This document shows positions 8,664 to 19,630 of a stretch of DNA of 64,000 nt, piece after piece. A program made the translations under genes and the position numbers. Where the stretch lies: the NCBI GenBank assembly GCA_016125335.1, contig WGLY01000017.1:279070-343069 (forward strand), in the 5' to 3' direction. Each line of letters starts with the position of its first letter. Within the stretch, counting starts at the first letter, position 1. The notes beneath the pieces were generated by a model. It searched no databases. It was given only the letters and a program-made list of their open reading frames with translations, and had not been told where the DNA came from. This stretch comes from Frankiales bacterium. GTDB lineage: Bacteria > Actinomycetota > Actinomycetes > S36-B12 > CAIYMF01.

Positions 8664-9716
8664 ATGGTGTCCCTCGCTCTGCCCGCCCTCGGGTGGGACC
8701 TCTCCTGGGACGACGTCCGCGCCGTCCCCGACCCCGACCTGCACCTGCGCCCCGCGCGCGTCACCCTCCAGGGCCGCGACGCGTGGCGCGTCCACGACGG
8801 CGACCACGAGTGGGTCGTCGGCGTGCGCGGCCGCCTCCGCGCCGCCTCGACCCTGCCCGTCGCCGGCGACTGGGTGCTGCTCTCCGGGCGCGACGGCGAC
8901 GACTCCGTCGTCGAGCACGTGCTGCCCCGGCGCACGTCGCTGGTGCGCAAGGTCGCCGGCGAGCGCACCGAGGAGCAGGTGGTCGCGGCCAACGTCGACG
9001 TCGTGCTCGTGTGCGCGCCCGTCCCTTCGGTGAACCCGCGCCGGCTCGAGCGCGAGCTCACCGCCGTCTGGGAGTCCGGCGCCACGCCCGTCGTGGCGGT
9101 GACCAAGTCCGACCTCGCCGACGACGTGCACGAGGTGCTCGCCACGGTGCACGGCGTGGCCGTGGGCGCCGAGGTGCTCGCTGTGTCGTCGTACGACGGC
9201 GACGGCCTCGACGCGGTACGCGCCCTCGTGCCGGAGGGCGTCACCCTGGCCGTGATCGGCCCCTCCGGCGCCGGCAAGTCCACCCTCGTCAACGCGCTCG
9301 TGGGCTACGAGCTGCTTGCGACCACGGCCGTGCGCGACGACAACCGCGGCGTGCACACCACGACCGCCCGCCACCTCGTGCGGGTGCCCGACGCCGGGCT
9401 CGTGCTCGACACCCCCGGCATGCGCGAGCTGGCGCTGTGGGCCGACGAGGACGCCCTCGACGCCGCCTTCGCCGACCTCGAGGAGCTGGCCCGCGACTGC
9501 CGCTTCGGCGACTGCCGCCACGACACCGAGCCCGGCTGCGCCGTGCTCGCCGCCATCGACGCCGGCCTCGTGGAGGAGTCGCGGCTGGCCGGGTGGCGCA
9601 AGCTCCAGCGCGAGCTGGCGTTCCTGGCCCGCAAGCAGGACGTGCGGCTCGCGCAGGAGGAGCGCCGCCGCTGGGCCCGGCTGGCCCGGGAGGCGCGACC
9701 GCGCATCCGGCCCTGA
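8664..9716 (+). CDS. rsgA: Small-ribosomal-subunit biogenesis GTPase RsgA
   Basis: RsgA is a circularly permuted GTPase that helps mature the 30S subunit. The order of motifs shows the permutation: an OB-fold (about residues 40-95) comes first, then G4 TKSD near 147, then G1 GPSGAGKST near 199, and G3 DTPG near 249. A C-terminal zinc-binding region carries CRFGDCRHDTEPGC from residue 279. Length (350) is normal. It is a single gene; the N-terminal start at 8664 lacks a strong ribosome site. Confidence 0.95.
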   Translation: MVSLALPALGWDLSWDDVRAVPDPDLHLRPARVTLQGRDAWRVHDGDHEWVVGVRGRLRAASTLPVAGDWVLLSGRDGDDSVVEHVLPRRTSLVRKVAGERTEEQVVAANVDVVLVCAPVPSVNPRRLERELTAVWESGATPVVAVTKSDLADDVHEVLATVHGVAVGAEVLAVSSYDGDGLDAVRALVPEGVTLAVIGPSGAGKSTLVNALVGYELLATTAVRDDNRGVHTTTARHLVRVPDAGLVLDTPGMRELALWADEDALDAAFADLEELARDCRFGDCRHDTEPGCAVLAAIDAGLVEESRLAGWRKLQRELAFLARKQDVRLAQEERRRWARLAREARPRIRP

Positions 9717-9796
9717 ACCGAACCGGCGGCCGCCCGCCGGGCGATCCGTCCGGTTCCTCCGGTTTCGTCGTCCTCGCGCCGGGTAGGCGCGCGCCC

Positions 9797-12259
9797 ATGG
9801 CGGACCAGTGGCACGGGACGGACGGGCACGGGGCGGACGGGCACGGGGCGGACGGACCCCGGGCCGACCACGGAGCCGACGGCCCCGGACCGCAGGTCCA
9901 GCAGGAGCCGCCCAAGCACGACTCGGTCGGCATCCCCGCGATCGCCCTCCTCACCCGGCGCGCGGTCGGGTCCATGGGCGTCACGCGCACCGCCCGGACG
10001 CTGCGCCGGCTCAACCAGGCGGACGGCTTCGACTGCCCGAGCTGCGCGTGGGCCGATCCCCGGCCGGGGGACCGCAGCGTCGTCGAGTTCTGCGAGAACG
10101 GCGCGAAGGCGGTCGCCGAGGAGGCCACCCGCGCGCGGGTCACGCGCGAGTTCTTCGCCGAGCACCCCCTCGAGGACCTCGAGGGCCGCGACGAGTTCTG
10201 GCTGGGCCAGCAGGGCCGGCTCACCGAGCCGATGGTGCGCCGGGAGGGCGACACCCACTACCGGCCGATCTCGTGGGACGACGCCTTCGCGCTGATCGCG
10301 AAGCACCTGCACGCGCTCGCCTCGCCGGACGAGGCGGTCTTCTACACCAGCGGCCGCACGTCGAACGAGGCCGCGTTCGCCTACCAGCTCTTCGCCCGCG
10401 CCTTCGGCACCAACAACCTGCCGGACTGCTCGAACATGTGCCACGAGTCCACCTCGGTCGCCCTGGCCGAGGTGATCGGGATCGGCAAGGGCAGCGTGTC
10501 GCTCGAGGACATCCACGAGGCCGAGCTCATCGTCATCTGCGGTCAGAACCCCGGCACGAACCACCCGCGGATGCTCCTCGCGCTCGAGGAGGCCAAGAAG
10601 CGCGGCGCGCGCATCGTGGGGGTCAACCCGCTCCCCGAGGCGGGACTGTTCCGGTTCCGCAACCCCAAGACCCCCCGGGGCCTGTCGGGCATCGGCACGG
10701 AGCTCGCCGACCTCCACCTCCCGATCCGGGTCAACGGGGACCTGGCCCTGTTCCAGGCCCTCGGCGCCCTGCTTCTCGAGGCCGACGCCGAGGCCCTCGC
10801 GGCCGGCCGCGACCCGGTGCTCGACCACGACTTCATCGAGAGGTACACGCACGGGTTCGAGGACTACGCCGCCCACGTGCGCTCGCTCGACTGGGCCGAG
10901 GTGCGCCGCGCGACCGGTCTCGAGCGCGCCGGGATCGAGGAGCTGGCGCGGATGCTCGCCGAGTCGCACCGCACCGTCGTGTGCTGGGCGATGGGCATCA
11001 CGCAGCACCGCAACGCCGTGGCCACGATCAAGGAGATCGTCAACGTCGCCCTGCTCCAGGGCAACATCGGCAAGCCCGGTGCCGGCCTGTGCCCCGTGCG
11101 CGGTCACTCCAACGTGCAGGGCGACCGCACGATGGGCATCTGGGAGAAGCTGCCGAAGCACTTCGGCGACGCCCTGCGCGACGAGTTCGGGTTCGAGCCG
11201 TCGCGCGAGCGCGGGCTCGACGTCGTCGACTCGATCCGGGCGCTGCGCGACGGCCGGGCCCGCGTCTTCATGGGCCTCGGCGGCAACTTCGCCTCCGCGA
11301 CGCCGGACACCGAGGTCACCCACGCCGCCCTGCGCAGCGCCGAGCTCACCGTGCAGGTGTCCACCAAGCTGAACCGCTCGCACGTCGTGTGCGGGCGCAC
11401 CGCGCTCATCCTGCCGACGCTCGGCCGGACCGAGCGCGACGTGCAGGCCACCGGCGAGCAGGCCGTGTCCGTCGAGGACTCGATGTCCTCGGTGCACCTC
11501 TCGCGCGGCCGGCTGGCCCCGGCCTCCCCGCACCTGCGCTCGGAGGTCGCGATCGTCTGCGGCCTCGCCGAGGCCGTGCTCGGCGCCCGGCCCGACGGGA
11601 CGCGCATCGACTGGCCGGCGATGCGCTCGGACTACGGGCGCATCCGCGAGCACATCGAGCACGTCGTCCCGGGTTGCGCCGCCTACGGGGAGAAGGTGGC
11701 CCGCCCCGGCGGCTTCGTCCTGCCCCACCCGCCGCGCGACTCCCGGACCTTCGACACGGAGTCGTCCCGGGCGGAGTTCTCGGTGAGTCCCATCGACGTG
11801 CTCGAGGTGCCCGAGGGCCATCTGCTGCTGCAGTCCGTGCGCAGCCACGACCAGTTCAACACCACGATCTACGGGCACGACGACCGCTACCGGGGCCTGC
11901 GCGGCAGCCGCGAGGTCGTGATGGTGCATGCCGACGACATCCGCGCGCTCGGCCTCGAGGCGGGTGCGCTGGTCGACGTCGTCCATGTCGACGAGCACAG
12001 GTCCGAGCGGATCGTCGCCGGCTTCCGCCTCGTGGAGTACCCGACCCCCCGCGGGTGCGCCGCGGCGTACTTCCCGGAGATGAACGCCCTCGTGCCGCTG
12101 GACTCGACGGCGCGGGGGAGCAACTGCCCCACCTCGAAGTCCACCGTGGTGCGCGTGCTGCCGCACGACCCCGCGCGGCGCACGTCCGTGCGCAGCGCCG
12201 CCGGCGTCGGGGCCGACGACGGCCACAAGAGCGGCGTCGAGCCGGTGCACCTGAGCTGA
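9797..12259 (+). CDS. Molybdopterin oxidoreductase, FdhF/YdeP family
   Basis: An 820-residue molybdopterin-guanine-dinucleotide protein of the YdeP type (TIGR01701-like 'oxidoreductase alpha subunit'). Seen are the early CPSC motif (residues ~76-79), a formate-dehydrogenase-like fold with DCSNMCHESTS near residue 215, where the Cys may be the metal ligand, the cofactor-binding GQNPGTNHPRM, and the C-terminal MopB domain containing SVRSHDQFNTTIYG. The classical N-terminal 4Fe-4S Cys set of formate dehydrogenases is absent, as in this family. The first ~30 residues are a low-complexity His/Gly/Asp repeat encoded by a tandem 15-base repeat (about 9820-9855). The function of the family is poorly known (acid resistance in E. 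coli). It fits the molybdenum theme of the region. Confidence 0.9.
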   Translation: MADQWHGTDGHGADGHGADGPRADHGADGPGPQVQQEPPKHDSVGIPAIALLTRRAVGSMGVTRTARTLRRLNQADGFDCPSCAWADPRPGDRSVVEFCENGAKAVAEEATRARVTREFFAEHPLEDLEGRDEFWLGQQGRLTEPMVRREGDTHYRPISWDDAFALIAKHLHALASPDEAVFYTSGRTSNEAAFAYQLFARAFGTNNLPDCSNMCHESTSVALAEVIGIGKGSVSLEDIHEAELIVICGQNPGTNHPRMLLALEEAKKRGARIVGVNPLPEAGLFRFRNPKTPRGLSGIGTELADLHLPIRVNGDLALFQALGALLLEADAEALAAGRDPVLDHDFIERYTHGFEDYAAHVRSLDWAEVRRATGLERAGIEELARMLAESHRTVVCWAMGITQHRNAVATIKEIVNVALLQGNIGKPGAGLCPVRGHSNVQGDRTMGIWEKLPKHFGDALRDEFGFEPSRERGLDVVDSIRALRDGRARVFMGLGGNFASATPDTEVTHAALRSAELTVQVSTKLNRSHVVCGRTALILPTLGRTERDVQATGEQAVSVEDSMSSVHLSRGRLAPASPHLRSEVAIVCGLAEAVLGARPDGTRIDWPAMRSDYGRIREHIEHVVPGCAAYGEKVARPGGFVLPHPPRDSRTFDTESSRAEFSVSPIDVLEVPEGHLLLQSVRSHDQFNTTIYGHDDRYRGLRGSREVVMVHADDIRALGLEAGALVDVVHVDEHRSERIVAGFRLVEYPTPRGCAAAYFPEMNALVPLDSTARGSNCPTSKSTVVRVLPHDPARRTSVRSAAGVGADDGHKSGVEPVHLS

Positions 12260-12277
12260 GGCCGGGCCGCCGGGCGG

Positions 12278-13090
12278 TCAGTCCCCCGGCCGGGTGCCCC
12301 CGGCCGGCAGCCGGCGGAACTCCGCCACCGCCGCGGGGTCGAAGTGGCTGCCGGTGCCCTCGTCGATGATGCGCATCGCGGCCTCGTGCGTCATCGCCTC
12401 GCGGTAGGGGCGGTCCGAGGTGAGGGCGTCGTACACGTCCACCACCGCGAACAGCCGCGCCTCCAGCGGGATCTGCTCCCCGGCCAGGCCGCGGGGGTAG
12501 CCCGAGCCGTCCCACTTCTCGTGGTGGCACCACGGGATGGTGAGCGCCGGGGTCAGGTAGTCGATGCTGCGCAGCATCTCCACCGCGAGCTCCGGGTGGC
12601 GGCGCATCAGCGCCCACTCGTCGTCGTCGAGCGGGCCCGGCTTGGTCAGCACGCTGTCCGGCACGGCCATCTTGCCGATGTCGTGCAGCGTCGCGCCGCG
12701 GCGCACGTTCTCGAGGTCGTCGCCGTCGAAGCCGAAGCGCTCGGCCAGGGCCACCGTGAGCTCGGTGACCCGCGTGGTGTGCTCCGCGGTGGAGTGGTCG
12801 CGGATGTCGAGAGCGGTGGCCCACCCGGCGAGGGTCTCGTCGTACGCCGCCCGCAGGTGGTCGGTGGCCGACTCGACGTCGCGGACGTAGCGGCGGACGA
12901 CGACGTAGAGCCCCCCGCCGGTGACGCACACGAACCCCAGGCCCTTGACCGACCCGATGGTGCTGAGCGTGCCGGCGTCGCGCACCGCCCACTCGAGCAC
13001 GCGGTCCGAGAGCAGGATCCACACGGCGGCGAACGCCACGTAGTACAGCGCCACCCGCGCGGCGGGCGACGGCGCCCAGCGACCGTCCAC
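12278..13090 (-). CDS. Membrane-anchored HD-GYP domain protein
   Basis: A 270-residue protein with two N-terminal membrane segments (about residues 12-28 and 48-65) and a C-terminal HD-GYP domain. The metal/active-site residues are visible: LHDIGK (His136-Asp137), then [11 protein letters not shown] (189-199), including the GYP signature, and [18 protein letters not shown] proteins hydrolyse cyclic di-GMP or act as signalling phosphohydrolases. No separate sensor domain is present, so the input is unclear. The gene ends 18 bases from the end of the convergent ydeP-like gene. GTG start. Confidence 0.88.
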   Translation of the reverse strand: MDGRWAPSPAARVALYYVAFAAVWILLSDRVLEWAVRDAGTLSTIGSVKGLGFVCVTGGGLYVVVRRYVRDVESATDHLRAAYDETLAGWATALDIRDHSTAEHTTRVTELTVALAERFGFDGDDLENVRRGATLHDIGKMAVPDSVLTKPGPLDDDEWALMRRHPELAVEMLRSIDYLTPALTIPWCHHEKWDGSGYPRGLAGEQIPLEARLFAVVDVYDALTSDRPYREAMTHEAAMRIIDEGTGSHFDPAAVAEFRRLPAGGTRPGD

Positions 13091-13338
13091 GTCGAACCGC
13101 CCCCTGTCGGCGGCGTCCCCGAGCGAGCACCGCCAGGGCTCGACGCTAGCCCTCAGCGGGACGCATGCAAGGGAATTCCGGTGTCGACCCGCCAGTTTGG
13201 GGGTCCCACGCCCGGAGAGCGGTCGCAGGGTCAGGAGGGTCCCCCGGCAGCGGACGGAGCGCGTCCTCGCGTCCCTGCGTCATGGCGTGCTCGCCCCGTG
13301 CCCGAGGGCCGCGCCGGCCGGCTCCGTAGGATCGCGCG

Positions 13339-14577
13339 GTGACCGGGGCTGCGCGCGCGCTCGTCGTCGGCGCCGGCCTCGGCGGCCTGCGCGCCGCGGA
13401 GGCGCTGCGCGGAGCCGGGTTCGACGGCGAGCTCGTCGTGCTCGGCGAGGAGGACTGGGCGCCCTACAACCGGCCGCCGCTGTCGAAGGAGGCGCTGGCC
13501 GGCGAGCTCGACCACGAGCGCCTAGCCTTCCGGGTGCGCCGCGAGGCCGCCGACATCACCTGGCGCCACGGCGTGCGCGCGGTGGCGGCCGACCTCGACG
13601 GCCGCACGGTGGTCCTCGCCGACGGGGAGCGACTCGGCTGGGACGTCCTCGTCGCCGCCACCGGTATGCGGGCGCGGCGGCTCGAGGTGCCGGGCCCGCC
13701 GCCCAGCGCGGCCGCGGGCCGGCACGTGGTGCGCACCCTCGACGACGCGATCGCGCTGCGCGTCGCCCTCGCCCCCGGCGCGCGCGTGGTGGTGCTCGGC
13801 GCCGGGTTCATCGGCTGCGAGGTCGCCGCGTCGGCGCGCGGCCTCGGCTGCGAGGTCACGTGCGTGGCGCTCGACGAGGTCCCCATGCAGCGGCCCCTCG
13901 GCCGTGTGCTGGGCGCCGAGCTGCGCCGCCGGCACGAGATGCGGGGCGTCGCCTTCCGCCTCGGCGTCACCGTGGCCGCGTTCCTCGGCGACGACGTGGT
14001 CGAGGGGGTGGAGCTCGGCGACGGCACCCAGGTGCCCGCCGACGTCGTGGTGGAGGCGGTCGGCACGAGCGCCAACGTGGAGTGGCTCGCGGGCAACGGC
14101 CTCGACCTCGCCGACGGCGTGCGCACCGACGCCGCGCTGCGGCCCCTGCGCGACGGCGCACCGCTCGACGGCGTGGCCGTCGTCGGCGACATCGCGCGCT
14201 TCCCGAACACTCGGTTCGACGACGACGCCCACCGCGTCGAGCACTGGAGCTTGCCCACGGACAGCGGCCGCCGCGCGGGCGAGGTGCTCGCGGCCTACCT
14301 GGCCGGGCGGTCCTACGACGAGGTGGTGGCGCGGGAGTGGGCACCGCTGCCGTCGTTCTGGTCCGACCAGTACGACGTGCACCTGCAGTCCTTCGGCTAC
14401 CCGGGGCTGGCCGACCCGGACGGCGCGGTGCTGCTCGAGGGCGACCTCGGCGCGGAGTGCGTCGTGGGCTACCGCCGCGGCGACGACCTCGTCGGCGTCG
14501 TCGGGCTCGGCATGATGCGCGTGCTCCTCGGCTATCGCGAGCGGCTCGGTCGCGGCCGGGCCGGCGTCTCGGCGTAG
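13339..14577 (+). CDS. FAD-dependent NAD(P)H:ferredoxin-reductase-like oxidoreductase
   Basis: The 412-residue flavoprotein has two dinucleotide-binding motifs, [13 protein letters not shown] at the N-terminus (FAD) and [13 protein letters not shown] near residue 155 (NAD(P)H), plus the FAD-closing segment [12 protein letters not shown]. The pattern [11 protein letters not shown] matches the rubredoxin/ferredoxin reductase family serving cytochromes P450 and Rieske oxygenases. The C-terminal ~80 residues resemble the reductase C-terminal domain ([16 protein letters not shown]). GTG start. No ferredoxin gene is next to it, so its redox partner is unknown; it lies upstream of the form II cox genes but with a 177-base gap. 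Confidence 0.9.
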   Translation: MTGAARALVVGAGLGGLRAAEALRGAGFDGELVVLGEEDWAPYNRPPLSKEALAGELDHERLAFRVRREAADITWRHGVRAVAADLDGRTVVLADGERLGWDVLVAATGMRARRLEVPGPPPSAAAGRHVVRTLDDAIALRVALAPGARVVVLGAGFIGCEVAASARGLGCEVTCVALDEVPMQRPLGRVLGAELRRRHEMRGVAFRLGVTVAAFLGDDVVEGVELGDGTQVPADVVVEAVGTSANVEWLAGNGLDLADGVRTDAALRPLRDGAPLDGVAVVGDIARFPNTRFDDDAHRVEHWSLPTDSGRRAGEVLAAYLAGRSYDEVVAREWAPLPSFWSDQYDVHLQSFGYPGLADPDGAVLLEGDLGAECVVGYRRGDDLVGVVGLGMMRVLLGYRERLGRGRAGVSA

Positions 14578-14754
14578 CGCCCGCCGGCCCGGGTGTCGCC
14601 GGGGTCCCGGTGCGCGGGACGGCGGCGTCCGCACGTGTCGACCCTTCGTCGTTTGCCGCGCGGCGTGCGCGACCGGGGGGTACCGTGCGCCGCACGGCGC
14701 GACCGCTCGGGTGGTCGGCCCGTTCCCCATCCGTCCCATCCCGGAGAGTCGACG

Positions 14755-15225
14755 ATGACCCATATCGGAGTGACGGTCGACGGAGTCCTGCGCCACGGAG
14801 ACGTGGAGCCGCGCCGCCTGCTCGTCCACTGGCTGCGCGAGGACCTCGGCCTGGTCGGTACCCCCATCGGGTGCGACACCTCGAACTGCGGTGCGTGCAC
14901 CGTGCTCATCGACGGCCGCAGCGCGAAGTCGTGCAGCGTGCTCGCCGTCCAGGTCGACGGGAAGTCGGTCACCACCATCCAGGGCCTGACCTCCGACGGC
15001 GAGTGGCACCCGGTGCAGAAGGCGTTCAAGGAGTGCCACGGCCTCCAGTGCGGCTACTGCACCCCGGGCATGGTCATGGCGTCGGTCGACCTGCTCAGCG
15101 AGAACCCCGATCCCTCCGAGGAGGAGATCCGGCACGGCCTCGAGGGCAACCTCTGCCGGTGCACCGGCTACCACAACATCGTCAAGGCGGTCGCCACCGC
15201 CGCCGCCGAGATGCGGGGGGAGTGA
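14755..15225 (+). CDS. coxS: Form II CO-dehydrogenase-like small subunit, 2x[2Fe-2S]
   Basis: A 156-residue iron-sulfur subunit of the xanthine oxidase family. The first, plant-type cluster site is [16 protein letters not shown] ... C and the second, alpha-helical one is [13 protein letters not shown] ... [10 protein letters not shown]. It passes electrons from the molybdenum centre to the FAD subunit. The ATG at 14755 follows a GGAGAG site. It starts an S-L-M operon (coxL four bases downstream), the gene order of form II enzymes. Substrate probably not CO; see the large subunit. Confidence 0.92.
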   Translation: MTHIGVTVDGVLRHGDVEPRRLLVHWLREDLGLVGTPIGCDTSNCGACTVLIDGRSAKSCSVLAVQVDGKSVTTIQGLTSDGEWHPVQKAFKECHGLQCGYCTPGMVMASVDLLSENPDPSEEEIRHGLEGNLCRCTGYHNIVKAVATAAAEMRGE

Positions 15226-15229
15226 GGAC

Positions 15230-17608
15230 ATGACCGAGACGACGATGCGCACGGACGGCCCCGCGATCGGGCGGGCCGACCGCCGCAAGGAGGACACCCG
15301 GCTGCTCACCGGCCGGACGAACTGGACCGACAACATCCAGCTGCCCGGCACGCTGCACATGGCGACGCTGCGGGCTCCCATGGCGCACGCGAAGATCCTC
15401 GGCATCGACACCACCGCGGCCCGCGCCGCGGAGGGCGTCGTGGCCGTCTTCACCGGGCAGGACTTCCCCGAGCTGGCCGGCTCCACCTGCGTGTGGCCGG
15501 TCACCGACGACATCAAGATGAGCCACTACCCGGCCATCTGCGTCGACGAGGTCAAGTACGGCGGCGACGTCGTCGCGGTCGTGCTGGCCACCGAGCAGTA
15601 CCTCGCCACCGACGCCCTCGACCTCATCGACGTCGACTACGAGCCGCTGCCCGCCGTCGTCGACATGGAGGAGGCGCTCAAGCCGGGCGCGCCGCTCGTG
15701 CACGCCGACATGGGCACCAACGAGTGCTACGTCGCGAAGATGCCGTGCGGCGACTACGAGGCCGTGCGCGCCAAAGCCGACCGCGTGGTGAAGCGCCGCT
15801 TCATCAACCAGCGGCTGATCCCCAACCCGATGGAGCCCCGCTCCGTGGTGGCGGCCCCGATGGGCATGAGCGACGAGATCACCCTGTGGTCGGCCACCCA
15901 GATCCCGCACGTGCTGCGCGTGCTGCTCGCGCTGCTCACCGGCATCCCCGAGAACAACCTGCGCGTGGTGGCGCCCGACGTCGGCGGCGGCTTCGGGGCG
16001 AAGCTGCAGATCTACCGCGAGGATGTCCTCGCGGTGGTGCTGGCCAAGAAGCTCCAGCGGCCGGTGAAGTGGACCGAGACGCGCACCGAGCACATGCTCG
16101 CCACGCACCACGGGCGCGACCAGATCCAGGACATCGAGCTCGCCGTCACCAACGACGGCCGCATCCTCGGCATGAAGGTCGACCTGCTCGCCGACATGGG
16201 CGCGTACCTGCAGATCATCACGCCGGGCACGCCGCTGCTCGGGATGTTCATGTACTCGGGCATCTACAAGATGGAGGCGCTCGACTTCACCTGCACGGGC
16301 GTCTACACCACCAAGACGCCCACCGACGCCTACCGCGGCGCCGGCCGCCCGGAGGCCACCTACGCGATCGAGCGGATCGTGGAGGAGGCCGCGGCCGAGC
16401 TCGGCATGGAGGCGATGGAGTTCCGCAAGAAGAACTGGATCACCCACGAGGAATTCCCCTATACGCAGATCGCGGGGCTCACGTACGACACCGGCAACTA
16501 CGAGGCGGCCACCGCCCGGGCCATGGAGCTCTTCGGCTACGACGAGCTGCGCGCCGAGCAGGCCCGCCGCCGTGAGGCGGGCGACCCGGTGCAGCTCGGC
16601 ATCGGCATCTCGACGTTCACCGAGATGTGCGGGCTCGCGCCGTCGCGCACGCTGGGCGCGCTCAAGTACGTCGCCGGCGGCTGGGAGCACTGCACGATCC
16701 GCGCGCTGCCCACCGGCAAGATCGAGCTCATCACGGGCACGTCGCCGCACGGCCAGGGCCACGAGACCGCGTGGAGCCAGATCGCCAGCGACATCATCGG
16801 CGTCCCGGTCGAGGACATCGAGGTCGTGCACGGCGACACCGGGCGTGCCCCCTACGGCATGGACACCTACGGCTCCCGCTCGCTCGCGGTCGGCGGCCAG
16901 GCGATCAAGGCCGCGGGCGAGCGGCTCGTCGAGAAGGCGAAGCTCATCGCGGCCCACCAGCTCGAGGTCAGCCCGGACGACATCGAGTTCGACAAGGGCA
17001 CCTACGCGGTGAAGGGCGACCCGGAGAAGTCCACGACCATCCAGGCGATCGCCTTCGAGGCGTTCACCGCGCACAACCTGCCCGACGGCATGGAGCCCAC
17101 GCTGTCCGGCGAGTCCACCGTCGACCCGATGGACTTCTCCTACCCGCACGGCACGCACCTCGCGGCGATGGAGGTCGACACCGAGACCGGTCAGGTCACG
17201 CTGCGCAAGTACGTCGCCGTCGACGACTGCGGGGTGCAGATCAACCCGATGATCGTCGAGGGCCAGGTGCACGGTGGCCTCGCGCAGGGCATCGCGCAGG
17301 CCCTCTACGAGGGGGCGCTCTACGACGCCGAGGGCAACCTGCTCACCGGCAACATGGGCGACTACCTGCTCCCGAGCGCGGCGGACCTGCCGTCGTTCGA
17401 CACCGACCGCACGGTCACGCCGTCGACGACGCACCCGCTGGGCACCAAGGGGATCGGCGAGGCCGGCGCCATCGCCTCGACTCCCGCCATCATCAACGGC
17501 ATCGTCGACGCGGTGCGCCACCTCGGCGTCAACGACGTCTTCATGCCGGCGAGTCCGCAGAACGTATGGCGTGCGCTGCAGGCCGCCAAGAACGGAGGCG
17601 CGGCATGA
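15230..17608 (+). CDS. coxL: Form II CoxL-like molybdenum hydroxylase large subunit
   Basis: The 792-residue catalytic subunit binds molybdopterin cytosine dinucleotide. Recognisable are the N-terminal [22 protein letters not shown], the active-site loop AYRGAGR (residues 367-373), GQGHET and the catalytic Glu744 in GIGEAG. AYRGAGR is the form II signature; true form I CO dehydrogenases carry AYxCSFR with the copper-binding Cys. Form II enzymes are found widely and their physiological substrate is disputed, with aldehyde, purine or aromatic-type hydroxylation possible. It overlaps the coxM-like gene by four bases (ATGA). Confidence 0.93.
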   Translation: MTETTMRTDGPAIGRADRRKEDTRLLTGRTNWTDNIQLPGTLHMATLRAPMAHAKILGIDTTAARAAEGVVAVFTGQDFPELAGSTCVWPVTDDIKMSHYPAICVDEVKYGGDVVAVVLATEQYLATDALDLIDVDYEPLPAVVDMEEALKPGAPLVHADMGTNECYVAKMPCGDYEAVRAKADRVVKRRFINQRLIPNPMEPRSVVAAPMGMSDEITLWSATQIPHVLRVLLALLTGIPENNLRVVAPDVGGGFGAKLQIYREDVLAVVLAKKLQRPVKWTETRTEHMLATHHGRDQIQDIELAVTNDGRILGMKVDLLADMGAYLQIITPGTPLLGMFMYSGIYKMEALDFTCTGVYTTKTPTDAYRGAGRPEATYAIERIVEEAAAELGMEAMEFRKKNWITHEEFPYTQIAGLTYDTGNYEAATARAMELFGYDELRAEQARRREAGDPVQLGIGISTFTEMCGLAPSRTLGALKYVAGGWEHCTIRALPTGKIELITGTSPHGQGHETAWSQIASDIIGVPVEDIEVVHGDTGRAPYGMDTYGSRSLAVGGQAIKAAGERLVEKAKLIAAHQLEVSPDDIEFDKGTYAVKGDPEKSTTIQAIAFEAFTAHNLPDGMEPTLSGESTVDPMDFSYPHGTHLAAMEVDTETGQVTLRKYVAVDDCGVQINPMIVEGQVHGGLAQGIAQALYEGALYDAEGNLLTGNMGDYLLPSAADLPSFDTDRTVTPSTTHPLGTKGIGEAGAIASTPAIINGIVDAVRHLGVNDVFMPASPQNVWRALQAAKNGGAA

Positions 17609-18462
17609 TCCCCGCAGCGTTCGACTACGTCCGGGCCGGCTCGGTCGAGGAGGCGGTCGCCGCGCTCGCGGCGGCCGGCGAGGACGGGAAGGTGCTCGGC
17701 GGCGGCCAGTCGCTGCTGCCGGTGCTGCGCCTGCGCCTCAACCAGCCGTCCGTCCTCGTCGACGTGAGCTCGGTCGACGAGATGCGCCAGGTGAGCGACG
17801 AGGGCGACGCCCTCGTCATCGGCGCGGCGGTGACCACCTACGAGGTCATGCACCACGACCTCGTGCGCTCGGGCGCGCCCCTGCTGTCGCAGGCCGCGGC
17901 CGAGGTGGCCGACCCCGCGATCCGGCACCGCGGCACGTTCGGCGGCTCCTGCGCCCACGCCGACCCGGCGGGCGACCTGCCCACGGTGGCGCGGGTGCTC
18001 GACGCCGAGTTCGTCGTCGCCGGTGCCGGCGGCCGGCGCACCGTCGCGGCGGCGGACTTCTTCGTCGACTTCTTCACCACCGCGGTCGGCCCGGACGAGG
18101 TGCTCGTCGCGGTCCGCGTGCCCAAGCTGGGCGCGGGCTGGGGCTTCGACTACCAGAAGTTCCACCGCACCGCCCAGGCCTGGGCGATCGTCGGCGCCGC
18201 GGCCGCGGTGAAGGTCGAGGGCGGCACCATCACCGAGGCGCGCGTGGGCCTGACCAACATGGGCCCGAGCCCGGTGCGCGCCTCGTCGGTCGAGGCCGCC
18301 CTCACCGGCGGGCCCGCCACGGCCGAGGCCATCGCGGCGGCGTCCGCGTCGGCCGCCGAGGGCACCGCGCCCACCAGCGACACCCACGCCGACGCCGACT
18401 TCCGGCGTCACCTCGCGGCAGTGCTCACCAAGCGCGCGGTCAGCAAGGCGGCGGGGCTGTAG
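17605..18462 (+). CDS. coxM: Form II CoxM-like FAD-binding subunit
   Basis: A 285-residue FAD subunit of the hydroxylase. The two FAD-binding signatures of the family are present: GGGQSLLPVLRLRL (residues ~34-46) and RHRGTFGGSCAHADPAGD, the latter corresponding to TIGGxxxxADPASD in form I proteins. The C-terminal CO_deh_flav_C domain follows. It accepts electrons from the [2Fe-2S] subunit. It is the last gene of the S-L-M operon and is followed by a strong hairpin. Next downstream, on the other strand, lies the molybdate importer. Confidence 0.92.
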   Translation: MIPAAFDYVRAGSVEEAVAALAAAGEDGKVLGGGQSLLPVLRLRLNQPSVLVDVSSVDEMRQVSDEGDALVIGAAVTTYEVMHHDLVRSGAPLLSQAAAEVADPAIRHRGTFGGSCAHADPAGDLPTVARVLDAEFVVAGAGGRRTVAAADFFVDFFTTAVGPDEVLVAVRVPKLGAGWGFDYQKFHRTAQAWAIVGAAAAVKVEGGTITEARVGLTNMGPSPVRASSVEAALTGGPATAEAIAAASASAAEGTAPTSDTHADADFRRHLAAVLTKRAVSKAAGL

Positions 18463-18479
18463 CCACCGGACAGGGGACG

Positions 18480-18521
18480 GCACGACGCCGCGACGGCTCT
18501 CGGGCTGTCGCGGCGTCGTGC
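18480..18521. terminator. Bidirectional terminator between coxM and modC
   Basis: A perfect 15-base stem (gcacgacgccgcgac, 18480-18494, with its complement 18507-18521) flanks a 12-base loop. It lies between two convergent genes, 17 bases after the coxM-like stop, and can serve both strands. There is no T tract. Confidence 0.75.
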
Positions 18522-18541
18522 TGCCGGGGCCCGAAGGGGGA

Positions 18542-19630
18542 TCAGCCCGGGTAGACCTCGAGCTCGGTCGCCTTGGCCGAGAGCCACACCCGCTCGCCGC
18601 GTCGCACGTGCAGCTCCGCGACCGAGGCGGACGTGACGTCGACGACCACGGTGGGCGGCCCGGCCACCGTCACGCGTACCCGGTCGCCGATCGACTCGAT
18701 CCCCTCGACCGTGCCCTCCCAGACGTTGCGCGCGCTGCCCTCGGGCTGGCGCAGGTGCAGCGCGACCGCCGAGGGCCGCACGGCCACGAGCACCGGCCCG
18801 CGCACGGCGCGGTCGGCGACGTGCAGCGTGCCGCCGCCCTCCACCGTCACGTCGCCGTCGTGCGCCGTGCCGCGCAGCAGGTTGAGCCCGAGGAGCCGTG
18901 CGACGTAGTCGCTGGCCGGGCGTCGCGCGACGTCGAGCGCGCTGCCCTGCTGCGTCACCGCGCCGTGCTCGAGAACCACGAGCCGGTCGGCGAGCACGAG
19001 GGCGTCGAGGGCGTCGTGGGTGACCAGCAGCGTGGGTCCGTCGAAGGCGTGCAGGTGGTCGCGCAGCTCGGACCGCACGTCCAGCCGGGTGCCGGCGTCG
19101 AGCGCGGCCAGGGGCTCGTCGAGCAGCAGGGCGGCGGGGTCGCCGGCCAGCGCGCGGGCGAGGGCGACCCGCTGCGCCTGCCCGCCGGAGAGCTGGCCCG
19201 GCCGCCGGTCGCGCAGCTCGCCCAGGCCGAGCCGCTCCACCCACGCCAGCGCGGTCGCGCGCGACTGCGCCCGCCCGCGCCCCGCGCAGCGCGGCCCGAA
19301 CGCGACGTTGTCCAGCACGGACAGGTGCGGGAAGAGGCGGTAGTCCTGGAACACGATGCCGACCCGGCGGCGGCCGGGCGGCACGAGCACGCCGCGCGCG
19401 GGGTCGTCGACGACGTCCTCCCCGAGCCGCACGGACCCCTCGTCGAGCGGCACCAGGCCGCACACCGTGCGCAGCAGCGTGGACTTGCCCGCGCCGTTCG
19501 GCCCGAGCACCGCGACGACCTCGCCGGGCGCCACGCGCACGTCGACGTCGAGGGTGAACGCGGGACGCCGCACGACGGCGCGCGCCTCCAGGCCGCCGGT
19601 GCGTGCGGACCCGGCCGGGCGGGCGCTCAC
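18542..19630 (-). CDS. modC: Molybdate ABC transporter ATP-binding protein
   Basis: A 362-residue ATPase of the ModABC importer. Walker A GPNGAGKST (about residues 43-51), signature LSGGQAQRVALARAL, Walker B ALLLDEPLAALD and switch His (LLVTHDALDAL) are all present. A C-terminal TOBE-like region (about 290-362) contains NVWEGTVEGIESIGDRVRV, typical of ModC proteins that sense or bind oxyanion. It starts with a GTG that overlaps the modB stop (GTGA) and is the last gene of modABC. The importer feeds the molybdoenzymes around it. Confidence 0.93.
   Translation of the reverse strand: MSARPAGSARTGGLEARAVVRRPAFTLDVDVRVAPGEVVAVLGPNGAGKSTLLRTVCGLVPLDEGSVRLGEDVVDDPARGVLVPPGRRRVGIVFQDYRLFPHLSVLDNVAFGPRCAGRGRAQSRATALAWVERLGLGELRDRRPGQLSGGQAQRVALARALAGDPAALLLDEPLAALDAGTRLDVRSELRDHLHAFDGPTLLVTHDALDALVLADRLVVLEHGAVTQQGSALDVARRPASDYVARLLGLNLLRGTAHDGDVTVEGGGTLHVADRAVRGPVLVAVRPSAVALHLRQPEGSARNVWEGTVEGIESIGDRVRVTVAGPPTVVVDVTSASVAELHVRRGERVWLSAKATELEVYPG

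Noticed and set aside
15230..17608. Second genuine CO dehydrogenase
   Set aside because: Its active-site loop is AYRGAGR, without the copper-binding Cys of form I enzymes.
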